Positions 45,882 through 55,785 are shown, counted from the stretch's first letter. The stretch: 64,000 nucleotides of DNA from Acinetobacter kanungonis (GCF_009939195.1 NZ_JAACKC010000002.1:310001-374000); one strand, 5' to 3'. Made by a program: numbers and translations. The notes: generated by a model not told the origin, from the sequence alone.

Positions 45882-46826
45882 TTAAGCGACTTTGAGCATT
45901 GCCCGTAGTGCCGCGGGGGATTGATTTAAATAGTCCACGGCATCCTCTGTTTTGGCTTCATGCACTGGGTCGTACCACGGCATTAAATAACCCAGCTGTT
46001 GCGAGATTAGCCAAAGCGGGTTGGGCAACAAACCATTATTGCGTTGTGAAATCGCATACCATTCACGCCAAATCCACGGTTTGTAGAATGCTGGACGTAT
46101 AGATTTAAAACGCGGATCTTGTTGCATGATATGCGCGGTCCCATCTACCCACAGTCCGAGTACCGCCGCGATTACCACCACACTGAGGTAATAGCGTGCC
46201 AGATAGCCGCCCCCCAAATGGCGGTACAAATCGAATGCTACGGTTCGGTGTTCAATTTCCTCAGCACCATGCCATTTCACCAAATCAAGCATGGCAGGGT
46301 CTGCACCACGCTGTTGCCACTCGGTATTGTAGAGCGCATATTTACCCAAGACGCAGGTCATGTGTTCCACCGTCGCGACAATTCCAAGACGGAACAAATC
46401 CCACTGTTGCTCGAAAGGTTTGGGAATATTCAAGCCCAGAGGTTGATCAGCCAGTAATTTACCAAACAGGAAGTCCATCACATCCAGATTGCGCTGGATA
46501 TCGATCTGGCGTTCGCGTAAATATTCTTTGTTGGCAGAGTTGTGGGCCTGTGCATGCATGGCTTCTTGGCGGATAAAAGCCTGCACATCTTGTTTGAGTT
46601 TTTCATCCTGAATTTGTGGCAACACTTTATTGTACAGGCGGCAAAACCAGAACTCACCTGCGGGTAAAATCATGTTAATTTCATTAATAAAATAGCTCAC
46701 AAAAGGCTGGTCAGGTACCCAGTCTACGGGGGTGTTTTGCCATTCAAATTTCACTTTGCGCGGTTGTATCCGATATTGAATGGAAGAGCCAATTTTTGTT
46801 TTTTTCAGTCGTTGTAAGAGTTTCAT
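45882..46826 (-). CDS. Metal-dependent hydrolase-like protein (PF10118, COG3687)
   Basis: A 314-residue protein with ferritin-like diiron signs: EAMHAQAHN and HGAEEIEHRTVAFD, and an NEINMILPAGEFWFCR segment, as in the COG3687 family annotated as predicted metal-dependent hydrolases. One long hydrophobic segment (about 210-232) suggests membrane association. Reaction unknown. Confidence 0.85.
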   Translation of the reverse strand: MKLLQRLKKTKIGSSIQYRIQPRKVKFEWQNTPVDWVPDQPFVSYFINEINMILPAGEFWFCRLYNKVLPQIQDEKLKQDVQAFIRQEAMHAQAHNSANKEYLRERQIDIQRNLDVMDFLFGKLLADQPLGLNIPKPFEQQWDLFRLGIVATVEHMTCVLGKYALYNTEWQQRGADPAMLDLVKWHGAEEIEHRTVAFDLYRHLGGGYLARYYLSVVVIAAVLGLWVDGTAHIMQQDPRFKSIRPAFYKPWIWREWYAISQRNNGLLPNPLWLISQQLGYLMPWYDPVHEAKTEDAVDYLNQSPAALRAMLKVA

Positions 46827-46865
46827 TCTACGATCTCAAGCATTTTAACGCATTGAAGGCAGTAT

Positions 46866-46907
46866 GAAAAAAATGTCCCGCAATGTGTTTAGCAATGCGG
46901 GACATTT
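46866..46907 (-). terminator. Terminator of engB
   Basis: AAATGTCCCGCA / TGCGGGACATTT perfect 12-bp stem with a 13-base loop; on the minus strand a T-run follows, about 40 bases past the engB stop. Confidence 0.85.
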
Positions 46908-46947
46908 CAATGTCAATTCATGATGAATTGATTGGATTTAGCGGAAC

Positions 46948-47811
46948 TTAATCCTGTTTCGGGGCTTGTTCAGCTAGTTCAGCTGGACTTTCTTCAGCCT
47001 CAAAATCAGCACTTTCATCCTCTTCAAGGCTGTCTTCCAGCGATGCATCTTCTTCTGCATCAGGAATGAGTGCCAAATCAAACTGGGTAGATTGTTCAAG
47101 GGTAAAGTTCAGACGTCCACCCATCACACTTGCCAGCTCTTCCAAGCCTTGTTTGTTGAGTGAGGAGAATAATTGAATTGAGAAATCCAGTTTCATTTTC
47201 TTCAATTGCTGTTTGACATCTAAGAGGACTTTATTGGCTGGACCACGGTTCATCTTGTCCGACTTGGTTAATAGCACATGCACGAACAGATTGCGTGAAT
47301 ACGCCCATTCCAGCATCATCACATCAAAATGTTGCAGTGGATGGCGAATGTCCATCAACAGCACCAAGCCTTGTAGGCTTTTACGATGAATCAGATAGTT
47401 TTCCAGTTCTTTCTGCCACACAATTTTCATGGCTTCAGGAACAGCCGCGTAGCCATAACCGGGTAAGTCGACCAGACGTTGATCTGGATTGCCCAAACTA
47501 AAGAAGTTGATCATTTGGGTGCGACCAGGTTTCTTTGAGGCGCGCGCCAGTTGTTTTTGATTGGTCAGGGCATTAATCGCGCTAGATTTCCCAGCATTGG
47601 AGCGTCCAGCAAAGGCAATTTCGTAGCCTGTATCTTCTACACAAATGCTGAGCTTGGGTGCGCTCATTAAAAATGCGGCTCTGCGTAGCCAGTTGAGCGC
47701 GCGTACAGCATATTCAGTAATTGCAGGATCCATCTTTTTTTCATAGCTGATCTTCTGCTTAGGCGCTTGTGCGGCTTTACTGTTTTTTGATTTTCCTCTG
47801 CTGTGGTGCAT
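46948..47811 (-). CDS. engB: Ribosome biogenesis GTP-binding protein EngB/YsxC (YihA)
   Basis: A 287-residue GTPase. G1 is GRSNAGKSS, G3 DLPGYG and G4 TKSDK, as in EngB, which is essential for 50S assembly and division in several bacteria. The core needs only about 200 residues; here there is a basic N-terminal extension (HHSRGKSKNSKAAQAPKQK) and a very acidic C-terminal tail of about 40 residues (D/E/A-rich). A later start at MDPAITEYAVRAL would remove the extension. Confidence 0.95.
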   Translation of the reverse strand: MHHSRGKSKNSKAAQAPKQKISYEKKMDPAITEYAVRALNWLRRAAFLMSAPKLSICVEDTGYEIAFAGRSNAGKSSAINALTNQKQLARASKKPGRTQMINFFSLGNPDQRLVDLPGYGYAAVPEAMKIVWQKELENYLIHRKSLQGLVLLMDIRHPLQHFDVMMLEWAYSRNLFVHVLLTKSDKMNRGPANKVLLDVKQQLKKMKLDFSIQLFSSLNKQGLEELASVMGGRLNFTLEQSTQFDLALIPDAEEDASLEDSLEEDESADFEAEESPAELAEQAPKQD

Positions 47812-47898
47812 AACTCAACTTCATTCACTGGTTTTCAAGTGCCTAGTATAAAGGAAGTCGCTCACGCACGCGAATTTTCCTCTACCGCCTCAAGCATC

Positions 47899-48357
47899 TT
47901 AGAGATTGAGCAGTTCAATCCCATTTTGAATGGTCTTGCTGTTCTTCGCACTGGAGCGCGCCAGCACTTCACCTAGGGTATATTGATTTAAATGTTGATA
48001 AAACTGTTCGAGTGCCTGATCTAAAATACTTTTTAAGCCGCAATTGCTTCTGAGTACACAAGGGGGATTGTTGCATTCCACAATCGGATTTTCACCCTGC
48101 AAAATGCGAACGGCTTCGCCCACTTGGAGATGCACGGCTTCAGGGTTTAAACGGATGCCGCCACCTTTACCACGGGTGGTAATTAACCAGTTCTGTTTGC
48201 CCATAAAATGCACAATTTTGACCAAATGGTTTTGTGACACTTTCAGGTCCGCGGCAATTTCCGCAATGGTATAGGCACTGTCCCTCGGTCGTGAAATGTA
48301 CATCAGAATGCGCAGGGCATAATCGGTAAATTTATTTAGCTGCATGATTGTGCTCAT
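47899..48357 (-). CDS. nsrR: Nitric-oxide-sensing repressor NsrR (Rrf2 family)
   Basis: A 152-residue Rrf2-type regulator. The winged helix is in LNKFTDYALRILMYISR and KVSQNHLVKIVHFMGKQNWL. The three cluster-binding cysteines, CNNPPCVLRSNC, have the CX4CX5C spacing of NsrR, so it holds an iron-sulfur cluster that reacts with NO. It lies directly downstream of hmp on the same strand. The start could also be at MQLNKF (48345), the usual NsrR beginning. Confidence 0.92.
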   Translation of the reverse strand: MSTIMQLNKFTDYALRILMYISRPRDSAYTIAEIAADLKVSQNHLVKIVHFMGKQNWLITTRGKGGGIRLNPEAVHLQVGEAVRILQGENPIVECNNPPCVLRSNCGLKSILDQALEQFYQHLNQYTLGEVLARSSAKNSKTIQNGIELLNL

Positions 48358-48376
48358 CTTTTTTTGAGATGAATAG

Positions 48377-48407
48377 ATAGGGCTAGTCTATCACAGACTA
48401 GCCCTAT
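48377..48407. repeat. 13-bp perfect inverted repeat between hmp and nsrR
   Basis: ATAGGGCTAGTCT / AGACTAGCCCTAT with a 5-base loop. It lies after the hmp stop on the minus strand and probably ends hmp transcription, but it lacks a following T-run, so it may instead be a processing or attenuation hairpin before nsrR. Confidence 0.6.
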
Positions 48408-48430
48408 TAGGTATGCATGCGATCGGAAGC

Positions 48431-49639
48431 TTAGATGCGCACGCCACCTGTACCAAATGCTTCACTGTGAATTTGTTCGGGTTTGATGCCACGAGCTACC
48501 AAGGCTTGGTGTTGTTCAGCCATAAATGGCATTGGACCGCAGAGGTAGTAATCGGCATTGGCGGGTAAAACAGCTGCATCCATTGCACCTAAATCTAAAC
48601 GTCCAGCCACATCATAATCTTCACCTAAGACATCGCCCTCATGCGGGAACTCATAGGCAGTAAATGTGCTTAAACGTGGATACTTGTCTTTCAATTCATG
48701 AATATGCTTTTTCATGGCATGTACTTGGCTGCTACGGCAGGCATGAATAAAGCTGACCGGTTGCGGCATGTCCATCGTCACCAACTGATTCAGCATGGCA
48801 ATCATTGGGGTTAGACCTACACCACCACTAATAAACACATTACGTTTACTTGGATCGATCAGGTAGAAGTTTCCTGTCGGTGCCGAAACTTCAACTTCAG
48901 CACCTTCTTCCAAACCGTGTAGGGTAGAAGATACCCAGCCTGCAATTTGCTCACCTTTTTCATCTTCACGTTTCACTGAAATACGTAGATAGTCCGCTTG
49001 CGGGCTATTGGAAAGCGTATATTGACGAGGCTGTTTGTGTCCTAGCTGTTCGACAAAAACGCGAATCGAAATATATTGACCTGCTTCATATTTTGGTAAT
49101 TCGCCACCATCAACAGGTGCCAGATAGAAAGAGGTGATTTCATCGCTTTCAACCACTTTCTTGGCAATTTTGAAATTGCGCCAGCCTAACCAACTACCTT
49201 TGGTTTGCTGATGCTGATCATAAATTGCTTTTTCGGTGCTAATAAACAGATCAGCCAATTGACCATAAGCTGCAGCCCAAGCCCCAATTAACGGATCTTC
49301 CATCGAAATGTTCAGCACTTCACTGATTGAATGCAGCAGGTTCTCACCTACAATATTGTAGTCAGGCGCTTGAATGTTCAGGCTGACATGCTTATGCGCA
49401 ATCAGTTCAACCACGGGTAATAAAACCGAAGGATCTTCGATGTTTTCAGCATACGCCAGTACCGCACCTGCCAAAGCCTGTGCCTGAGCACCACTGCGTT
49501 GATGCCCCATGTTAAATGTTTCTTTTAAGTTCGGATTGTTACCTAACATGCGGTTATAAAAATAGCCTGTTAATGCAACACCATTTTCACGAAGAACGGG
49601 AACGGTGGCTTTTACGAGTTCAATTTGCTGCGGAGTCAT
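48431..49639 (-). CDS. hmp: Flavohemoglobin, nitric oxide dioxygenase Hmp
   Basis: A 402-residue protein with an N-terminal globin (residues about 1-140, proximal-histidine region IAHKHVSLNI), an FAD domain (RQYTLSNSP, the RxYS-type FAD motif) and an NAD domain (SGGVGLTPMIAML, then FGTGG near the end). It oxidises NO to nitrate with O2 and NADH. An NsrR-type palindrome lies just before its start codon, so it is likely induced by nitric oxide. Confidence 0.97.
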   Translation of the reverse strand: MTPQQIELVKATVPVLRENGVALTGYFYNRMLGNNPNLKETFNMGHQRSGAQAQALAGAVLAYAENIEDPSVLLPVVELIAHKHVSLNIQAPDYNIVGENLLHSISEVLNISMEDPLIGAWAAAYGQLADLFISTEKAIYDQHQQTKGSWLGWRNFKIAKKVVESDEITSFYLAPVDGGELPKYEAGQYISIRVFVEQLGHKQPRQYTLSNSPQADYLRISVKREDEKGEQIAGWVSSTLHGLEEGAEVEVSAPTGNFYLIDPSKRNVFISGGVGLTPMIAMLNQLVTMDMPQPVSFIHACRSSQVHAMKKHIHELKDKYPRLSTFTAYEFPHEGDVLGEDYDVAGRLDLGAMDAAVLPANADYYLCGPMPFMAEQHQALVARGIKPEQIHSEAFGTGGVRI

Positions 49640-49666
49640 TTTGCGATCTCACTGGCTGTTATTTAT

Positions 49667-49689
49667 AAGATGTATTTAAAATACATATT
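49667..49689. promoter_or_regulatory. NsrR-type operator upstream of hmp
   Basis: AAGATGTATTT-A-AAATACATATT is an 11-1-11 inverted repeat nearly identical to the known gammaproteobacterial NsrR consensus (AAGATGyATTT-N-AAATrCATCTT). It begins 28 bases before the hmp ATG, where a repressor would block transcription. The nsrR gene lies on the other side of hmp. Confidence 0.85.
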
Positions 49690-49778
49690 TAATATTTTAT
49701 TTGCAATCTCTTTTTAACACAAAACCCTATTTTTTTTATGGAATAAAATAAATCGGGAGCTTGTGCGAAAAATTGAGA

Positions 49779-49819
49779 GTTAAACTAAAAATTGATACTG
49801 CTGCAATTTTTAGTTCAAC
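49779..49819. repeat. 16-bp inverted repeat downstream of the HerA-like gene
   Basis: GTTAAACTAAAAATTG / CAATTTTTAGTTCAAC, 16 bp with one mismatch and a 9-base loop. It lies about 90 bases past the minus-strand gene end and could be its terminator, though the T-run is weak. Confidence 0.5.
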
Positions 49820-49910
49820 AATGGTTTGGGTTGAAAAAATTATGGTTATTGTGCTGATCTTTAGACGCTTTATTTCAGACCTTGGTGAAATCCTCAGTTG
49901 GAGTGGGGCG

Positions 49911-51461
49911 TTATTTCCCACCAAATAAGGAGCCTAATAAACCGCGCACAATTTTTTGTCCAGTCGAGCCACCTAAACTACGGGCAGCACTTTTGGCAAA
50001 GGTTCCCACAATATCCTGAGTGAGCTTTTCCCGCTGCTTGGCAGCACGATCCGCTTCTTTTTGTTGTTCACGTGCCAAACGTTCCTGCTCTTTGGCTTGC
50101 TGCTTGGCAAGCGCTTCTTGTTGTTTGGCTTGTTCTTTCGCGCTTGCTTCCGATTCAGTTTGTTGTTGGCGTTCAGCCACTTTTTGTTGTAGCCGCTCAT
50201 AGGCACTGTCACGGTCAACACTTTGTTCATAGACGCCCGCCACAATGCTCTGCGCCATTAAGTTTTTGCGAGTTTCAAATGAAATCGGGCTAAAGGCTGA
50301 GTAGGGCGGCATCACCCAGCCGCGTTCAACGATTTGTGGTGTGCCTTGTTCATCTAGGCAGCTAATCAGTGCTTCGCCTACACCTAATTCTGTAATGGCT
50401 TGTTCGACATCAAAACTAGGATTCGCACGGAATGTTGCCGCTGCTGTCTTAACGGCTTTCTGGTCTTTCGGGGTAAAAGCTCTTAAGGCATGTTGAACTC
50501 GATTACCCAGTTGTCCCAGCACACTTTCAGGTAAATCTAAAGGATTTTGGGTGACAAAATAAATCCCAACGCCTTTGGAGCGAATCAAGCGAACGACTTG
50601 TTCAATTTTCTCTTGTAGGGCTGCACTGGCATTATCAAACAGTAAATGCGCTTCATCGAAGAAAAACACCAGTTTTGGTTTATCCATATCGCCGACTTCA
50701 GGCAATTGTTCAAATAATTCCGAAAGCATCCACAGCAGGAAAGTGGCGTAGAGTTTGGGGGTGTTCATCAGTTTGTCTGCAGCCAGCAGATTGATATAGC
50801 CGCGACCTTCACTATCCGTTTGAATAAAATCTAGAATATTTAAACTCGGTTCACCAAAGAATTGATCCCCGCCTTGATCGGCAAGCGCCAATAAATTGCG
50901 TTGGATAGCGCCTAAACTAGCAGGGGAGAGATTGCCATATTCGGCCTTAAATTCTGCGGCATGCTCGCTGACATAGCTGAGCATGGCTTTTAAATCTTTA
51001 AAGTCGATGAGTAGCAAGCCTTGATCATCGGCAATACGAAAAACAGCCGATAATACGCCTTCTTGGGTGTCATTGAGATTCAGCATCCGTGCCAATAAGA
51101 GTGGGCCAATTTCGGAAACTGTACTGCGAATGGGATGTCCTTGTTCGCCAAATAAGTCCCAAAACACGACAGGCGAGGCCGCAAAAGGAATGGCATCAAT
51201 CCCTAGTGTTTTAAGACGTTCATCAAATTTAGGGCTACTGCTGCCTGCTTGTGCCAGACTGGAGACATCACCTTTGGCATCGGCTAAAAAAACGGGAACA
51301 CCAATCCGTGAAAAACTTTCTGCCAGTACCTTTAAAGTTACTGTTTTTCCCGTGCCTGTTGCACCCGCAATCAGACCATGCCGATTGGCAAATTGAGAAT
51401 GTAAAACGATCTCTTGTGAGGTATCTGTAGTTTTTTTGGCAATGACGATTGGTGTACTCAT
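49911..51461 (-). CDS. HerA-like ATPase (DUF853 family)
   Basis: A 516-residue P-loop ATPase. Walker A is GATGTGKT (about residues 33-40) in [19 protein letters not shown], followed by DAKGDVSSL and the Walker B region [12 protein letters not shown] with the arginine-finger-type region [19 protein letters not shown]. The tail from about 430 to 490 is a Q/K/A/E-rich coiled coil, ending in a glycine-rich SLGGSTGQK segment. Related to bacterial HerA/DUF853 proteins of unknown role; no NurA partner is seen. Confidence 0.92.
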   Translation of the reverse strand: MSTPIVIAKKTTDTSQEIVLHSQFANRHGLIAGATGTGKTVTLKVLAESFSRIGVPVFLADAKGDVSSLAQAGSSSPKFDERLKTLGIDAIPFAASPVVFWDLFGEQGHPIRSTVSEIGPLLLARMLNLNDTQEGVLSAVFRIADDQGLLLIDFKDLKAMLSYVSEHAAEFKAEYGNLSPASLGAIQRNLLALADQGGDQFFGEPSLNILDFIQTDSEGRGYINLLAADKLMNTPKLYATFLLWMLSELFEQLPEVGDMDKPKLVFFFDEAHLLFDNASAALQEKIEQVVRLIRSKGVGIYFVTQNPLDLPESVLGQLGNRVQHALRAFTPKDQKAVKTAAATFRANPSFDVEQAITELGVGEALISCLDEQGTPQIVERGWVMPPYSAFSPISFETRKNLMAQSIVAGVYEQSVDRDSAYERLQQKVAERQQQTESEASAKEQAKQQEALAKQQAKEQERLAREQQKEADRAAKQREKLTQDIVGTFAKSAARSLGGSTGQKIVRGLLGSLFGGK

Positions 51462-51479
51462 TTTTCACCTGTTTTAGAA

Positions 51480-52679
51480 TTATTCGAGCTGTTTTAATGC
51501 ATTTTGAATATCTTGGACTAAATCGTCAGTATCTTCTAGTCCTATACAAAAGCGCACCAATAAACCTTGTTGTAAATGTGTATGTTGTTGTGAGCGCATA
51601 TGGTTCAGTTCATACAACATCACGAGGCTAACTGGACCGCCCCAGCTAAAGCCGAGCTTGAATAAATTCAGATGGTCACAGAATTTACGGATGGCTTTTA
51701 AGTCATATTCGGGTTTGAAAATCACACTGACCAAGCCTGCGCTTTTGCCTGTTTGGCAAACCTGTTTCCAGTATTCATGTCCCGCCGCATTCGCATCGCT
51801 CGGATGTAACACCTGACTAAATTGTGGTTGCTGTTTTAACCATGTGAGTAGCTTTAAGGCAGATTGTGCTTGTTGTTCATAACGAATCGACATATGTGCC
51901 AGACTGCGTTGAATCTGGGCGGTATCATCACCCGACACAGCAATACCTTGTATGGCATGCATACGGAACAATTGGTGATGCAATTGCTGATCACGCGTGA
52001 CCACAGAACCCATCAAGATGTCACCGCCACCGCTTGGATATTTGGTCAGTGCATGTACGCTGATATCGACCGCCAAATGTTCTGCCGAAAAGTCAAAAGG
52101 ATTAAAGGCTAAGCCCGCGCCCCAAGTATTGTCTAACACAGTCAGAATGTGTTGCGCTTGAGCTTTCTTCACCAAACCCACAAGGTCTGGAAATTCCAGC
52201 GTCACTGATCCTGCGGCTTCAAGCCAAAGGAGTTTGGCATGTTCAGATGGTGTGAAACTATTTACGTCTATCGGGTTATAAACGTGAACTTGAATCCCGT
52301 AGCGGCGTTCCAGATTACGCAGATGTTCCATATTTGGACCATAGACATTATCTGGTACCCAGACCTCATCGCCGTGTTTCAGCAATGCTGAATTGACTAA
52401 ATTAATTGCCGACAGTCCACTCGGGGCGAGCAGGCAATATTCGCCACCTTCAATCTGTGCAATCTGATCGGCTAAGGTAAATGTGGTAGGCGTGCCATGT
52501 GTCCCGTAACTATAATCATAAGGATCGGTCCAGTGGCGATTAAATAGTGCATCGGTGTTTTCAAAGATGATGGTGGATGCACGAAACAGGGGAGGTTGAA
52601 CGCTGGAAATATACTGAGGTGCTTTTCTTGGTGCATGAATCAGCGCAGTTTGAGATTTCTTGTTCAAGATGTGACTCAT
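51480..52679 (-). CDS. metC: Cystathionine beta-lyase-like PLP enzyme (MetC type)
   Basis: A 399-residue PLP enzyme of the Cys/Met metabolism family. The PLP lysine is in VHALTKYPSGGGD (S/H-x-TK motif), preceded by LDNTWGAG (the PLP-ring aspartate) and EGGEYCLLAPSG. Enzymes of this type split cystathionine to homocysteine, pyruvate and ammonia in methionine synthesis. The gene ends 18 bases before the HerA-like gene starts, on the same strand. Confidence 0.88.
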   Translation of the reverse strand: MSHILNKKSQTALIHAPRKAPQYISSVQPPLFRASTIIFENTDALFNRHWTDPYDYSYGTHGTPTTFTLADQIAQIEGGEYCLLAPSGLSAINLVNSALLKHGDEVWVPDNVYGPNMEHLRNLERRYGIQVHVYNPIDVNSFTPSEHAKLLWLEAAGSVTLEFPDLVGLVKKAQAQHILTVLDNTWGAGLAFNPFDFSAEHLAVDISVHALTKYPSGGGDILMGSVVTRDQQLHHQLFRMHAIQGIAVSGDDTAQIQRSLAHMSIRYEQQAQSALKLLTWLKQQPQFSQVLHPSDANAAGHEYWKQVCQTGKSAGLVSVIFKPEYDLKAIRKFCDHLNLFKLGFSWGGPVSLVMLYELNHMRSQQHTHLQQGLLVRFCIGLEDTDDLVQDIQNALKQLE

Positions 52680-52827
52680 TTAGAGAGTAAGATGCGCTCT
52701 AGATTAAGAGAATCGATGCAATTTCGCTACCGAATTGGCGAGAACTGTAAAAACACGCAACCTAACTAAAAGTTGGCTTCAATTTTGCTAAATCCTTAAG
52801 GAAAGCTACAACAATAGGTTACAGCGC

Positions 52828-53562
52828 ATGAAGTCGCATTTAAAAGTACATTATTTTCAGCACATTGCTGGTGAAGGGTTCGGTAGTTGTTATGAATTTT
52901 TAAAAGCCCATAAAGCTCAAATTACAGCCACAGAGTTTTTCGCCTTGCCTGTGGATTTGCCTTTGGAAATTGAAGCCTTGCCGCAGGTCGAAGATGTTGA
53001 TCTGTTGATTATCATGGGTGGAACCATGAGTGTAAATGATGAAGCCAATTTCCCTTGGCTAAAGATTGAAAAACGTTGGCTTAGACGTTATTTGGCACTG
53101 GGTAAACCTGCGATTGGCTTGTGTTTAGGTGGGCAGTTGATTGCCAATGCTCTAGGTGCAGCGGTCAGTAAAACCAGCATTCAAGAATTAGGGTGGACCA
53201 CGGTACGTAAAGTCCCGCATGTACCACAAGACTGTTTCGAGCTGCCTGAATATTTGAATGTCATGCAATGGCATAGTGAGAGCTTTGAAATTCCAAAAGG
53301 CGCAATCCATCTGGCAGAAAATGATGTCTGTCGCAATCAAATGTATCAAATTGGCAAGAACGTATTGGGCTTTCAGTTTCATCCTGAGATCACGCCTGAA
53401 ACCTTGAGTCTCTTTTTAGAAAATGATGATGAGTTTGCCAATTATTCAGGTACTTATGTGCAGACAGAAAAGGAGTTAAAACACACTCCAAAAGCACAGT
53501 TTTTGCAGGGCAATCAATTACTCAATCAGGCCATCGAATACGTATTGCAGAAAACCGCATAG
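52828..53562 (+). CDS. Class I glutamine amidotransferase-like protein
   Basis: A 244-residue protein with the nucleophile cysteine in IGLCLGGQLIA (about residue 97) and the histidine-glutamate of the triad in FQFHPEIT (about 186-192). It resembles GMP synthase amidotransferase-domain proteins that stand alone. Acceptor unknown. It lies upstream of the ribosomal operon, same direction, with a promoter between them. Confidence 0.9.
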   Translation: MKSHLKVHYFQHIAGEGFGSCYEFLKAHKAQITATEFFALPVDLPLEIEALPQVEDVDLLIIMGGTMSVNDEANFPWLKIEKRWLRRYLALGKPAIGLCLGGQLIANALGAAVSKTSIQELGWTTVRKVPHVPQDCFELPEYLNVMQWHSESFEIPKGAIHLAENDVCRNQMYQIGKNVLGFQFHPEITPETLSLFLENDDEFANYSGTYVQTEKELKHTPKAQFLQGNQLLNQAIEYVLQKTA

Positions 53563-53629
53563 CGATTAAATAATAAACAATTGAAAATCATAAAAATATG
53601 AAAAAAAGACTAAAAAAAGTAAATTGGAT

Positions 53630-53658
53630 TTGCTTAAGCGTTAAACAATGGCTATAAT
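53630..53658 (+). promoter_or_regulatory. S10 operon promoter
   Basis: TTGCTT at 53630-53635, a 17-base spacer and a perfect TATAAT at 53653-53658. The predicted start near 53665 leaves a leader of about 168 bases before rpsJ. Confidence 0.8.
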
Positions 53659-53664
53659 AAGCGA

Positions 53665-53832
53665 CCCTTTAATGAAAGGGGGTTAACTGCGAAGAAAGTA
53701 GTTAACATCGTGACAGTCGTGGCATCGATCATGACCTTAGTGATATTTCACTGCTCTTGACACTTACCTTATTTAGTGGGGTGAGATGCGTCAAGGGTGA
53801 TTCTTTATATATTTGGCTTGGAGTTAACTGGT
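53665..53832 (+). promoter_or_regulatory. Structured leader of the S10 operon
   Basis: Three nested hairpins can be drawn: CCCTTT-aatg-AAAGGG (53665-53680), GTTAACT / AGTTAAC (53682-53706) and a larger one with outer arms CTCTTGAC / GTCAAGGG (53754-53797) and inner arms CTTACC / GGTGAG. In E. coli, protein L4 binds such a leader to repress the operon. A similar role here is plausible but not shown. Confidence 0.55.
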
Positions 53833-54144
53833 ATGTCTAACCAGAGAATTCGTATCCGTTTGAAGTCTTTTGATCACCGTTTAATTGATCAATCTGCTCA
53901 AGAGATCGTAGAAACAGCAAAACGTACTGGCGCACAAGTTTGTGGTCCAATCCCGATGCCAACTCGCATCGAACGTTTCAACGTTTTAACATCACCACAC
54001 GTTAACAAAGATGCGCGTGACCAATATGAGATCCGCACTTACAAACGTTTGATCGACATCGTTCAACCTACAGATAAAACTGTTGATGCATTGATGAAGT
54101 TAGATCTTGCTGCTGGTGTTGATGTTCAGATCGCTTTGGGTTAA
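53833..54144 (+). CDS. rpsJ: 30S ribosomal protein S10
   Basis: A 103-residue protein beginning [20 protein letters not shown]. The 12 residues upstream in the same frame are leader sequence. S10 binds 16S rRNA in the 30S head and, as NusE, also takes part in transcription antitermination with NusB. First gene of the S10 cluster. Confidence 0.99.
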
Positions 54145-54204
54145 GGCTTTCGGTTAATTAACGCTTTTAAAGTTAATTAGGCCGCTTTTTTAGAGGTTAT
54201 GCAC

Positions 54205-54843
54205 ATGGCTATTGGTTTAGTCGGTCGCAAGTGCGGTATGACCCGTATCTTTACAGATGCTGGTGTTTCTGTACCTGTAACAGTGATTGAGGTTGATCCT
54301 AACCGCATCACTCAAATCAAAACGCTTGAAACTGATGGTTATCAAGCGATTCAAATCACTACTGGTGAACGTCGCGAATCTCGCGTAACTAACGCTCAGA
54401 AAGGTCACTTTGCGAAAGCGGGTGTTGCTGCTGGTCGTCTAGTTCAAGAATTCCGCGCTACAGAAGCTGATCTTGAAGGTCGTGAAGTTGGTGGTGTTCT
54501 AACTGTTGATATGTTCACAGTTGGTCAAATCGTTGACGTTACTGGTACGTCTAAAGGTAAAGGTTTCCAAGGCGGTGTTAAGCGTTGGAACTTCCGTACT
54601 CAAGATGCTACTCATGGTAACTCGGTTTCTCACCGTGTTTTAGGTTCTACTGGTCAAAACCAGACACCTGGTCGCGTATTCAAAGGCAAAAAAATGGCTG
54701 GCCATTTAGGTGCTGAACGCGTAACTACTCAGGGTCTTGAGATCGTTGCTATTGACGCTGAACGTTCAGTTCTAGTGGTTAAAGGTGCGGTTCCTGGTGC
54801 TACTGGTGGTGACGTTACCGTTCGTCCTACGATTAAGGCCTGA
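54205..54843 (+). CDS. rplC: 50S ribosomal protein L3
   Basis: A 212-residue early-assembly protein of the large subunit ([16 protein letters not shown], with the [12 protein letters not shown] and [28 protein letters not shown] blocks). Two codons of upstream reading frame at 54199 start an alternative MH-MAIG. It lies 60 bases after rpsJ. Confidence 0.99.
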   Translation: MAIGLVGRKCGMTRIFTDAGVSVPVTVIEVDPNRITQIKTLETDGYQAIQITTGERRESRVTNAQKGHFAKAGVAAGRLVQEFRATEADLEGREVGGVLTVDMFTVGQIVDVTGTSKGKGFQGGVKRWNFRTQDATHGNSVSHRVLGSTGQNQTPGRVFKGKKMAGHLGAERVTTQGLEIVAIDAERSVLVVKGAVPGATGGDVTVRPTIKA

Positions 54844-54854
54844 GGGGAAATAAC

Positions 54855-55457
54855 GTGAATTTAAAAACTGTTTCCGGCTCTGCTGTTGAATTGTCTGAAG
54901 TTGCTTTCGGTCGTGAATTTAACGAAGCTCTTGTACACCAAGTTGTTACAGCTTACTTAGCTGGTGGTCGTCAAGGTTCGAAAGCTCAGAAATCACGTGC
55001 TGACGTATCTGGCGGTGGTAAAAAGCCATTCCGTCAAAAAGGTACTGGTCGCGCTCGTGCTGGTTCTATTCGTAGCCCAATCTGGGTTGGTGGTGGTAAA
55101 ACTTTTGCTGCTCGTCCACAAGATTGGTCTCAAAAAGTTAACCGCAAAATGTACCGCGGTGCAATGCAATGTATCTTAGCTGAACTTGTTCGCCAAGATC
55201 GTCTTGTATTAGTTGAAGAGATTGCTGTTGCAGCTCCAAAAACTAAAGAATTGCTTGCAAAACTTAACGACTTGAATGCTACTCGTGCATTGATCGTTAC
55301 TGATGCTGTAGATGAGAATCTATATCTAGCGGCTCGCAACATTCCACACGTTGATGTGGTTGATGCTGCTGCAATCGATCCTGTTAGCTTGATCGCGTTC
55401 GATAAAGTTGTTATGTCTGTTGCTGCTGCTAAGAAAATTGAGGTAGAACTCGGATGA
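54855..55457 (+). CDS. rplD: 50S ribosomal protein L4
   Basis: A 200-residue protein with a GTG start. The extended loop is [30 protein letters not shown]4 is the usual autoregulator of the S10 operon through the leader mRNA. Overlaps rplW by four bases (ATGA). Confidence 0.99.
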   Translation: MNLKTVSGSAVELSEVAFGREFNEALVHQVVTAYLAGGRQGSKAQKSRADVSGGGKKPFRQKGTGRARAGSIRSPIWVGGGKTFAARPQDWSQKVNRKMYRGAMQCILAELVRQDRLVLVEEIAVAAPKTKELLAKLNDLNATRALIVTDAVDENLYLAARNIPHVDVVDAAAIDPVSLIAFDKVVMSVAAAKKIEVELG

Positions 55458-55774
55458 ACAACGAACGTATCTATCAAGTCCTACAAGGACCTGTATTCTC
55501 AGAAAAAGCACAAGTTTTAGGTGAGACTGCTGGTGTTCAAGTATTCAAAGTTGCACTTGATGCAAACAAGCTTGAAATCAAAAAAGCAGTTGAACAACTC
55601 TTTGGTGTAGAAGTGGTTAAAGTAAACACGACTATCACTAAAGGTAAGTCTAAGCGCTTTGGTAAAACATTAGGACGTCGTTCTGATGTTAAAAAAGCAT
55701 ACGTCACCCTGAAAGCTGGCCAAGATGTAGAAATGGCTGACTTGGGCGATACCGCTGAAAGCGCAGCGGAATAA
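55454..55774 (+). CDS. rplW: 50S ribosomal protein L23
   Basis: A 106-residue protein near the polypeptide exit tunnel, where trigger factor and SRP dock. Contains [20 protein letters not shown]. The overlap with rplD suggests coupled translation. Confidence 0.99.
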   Translation: MNNERIYQVLQGPVFSEKAQVLGETAGVQVFKVALDANKLEIKKAVEQLFGVEVVKVNTTITKGKSKRFGKTLGRRSDVKKAYVTLKAGQDVEMADLGDTAESAAE

Positions 55775-55785
55775 GGACGAAAATT

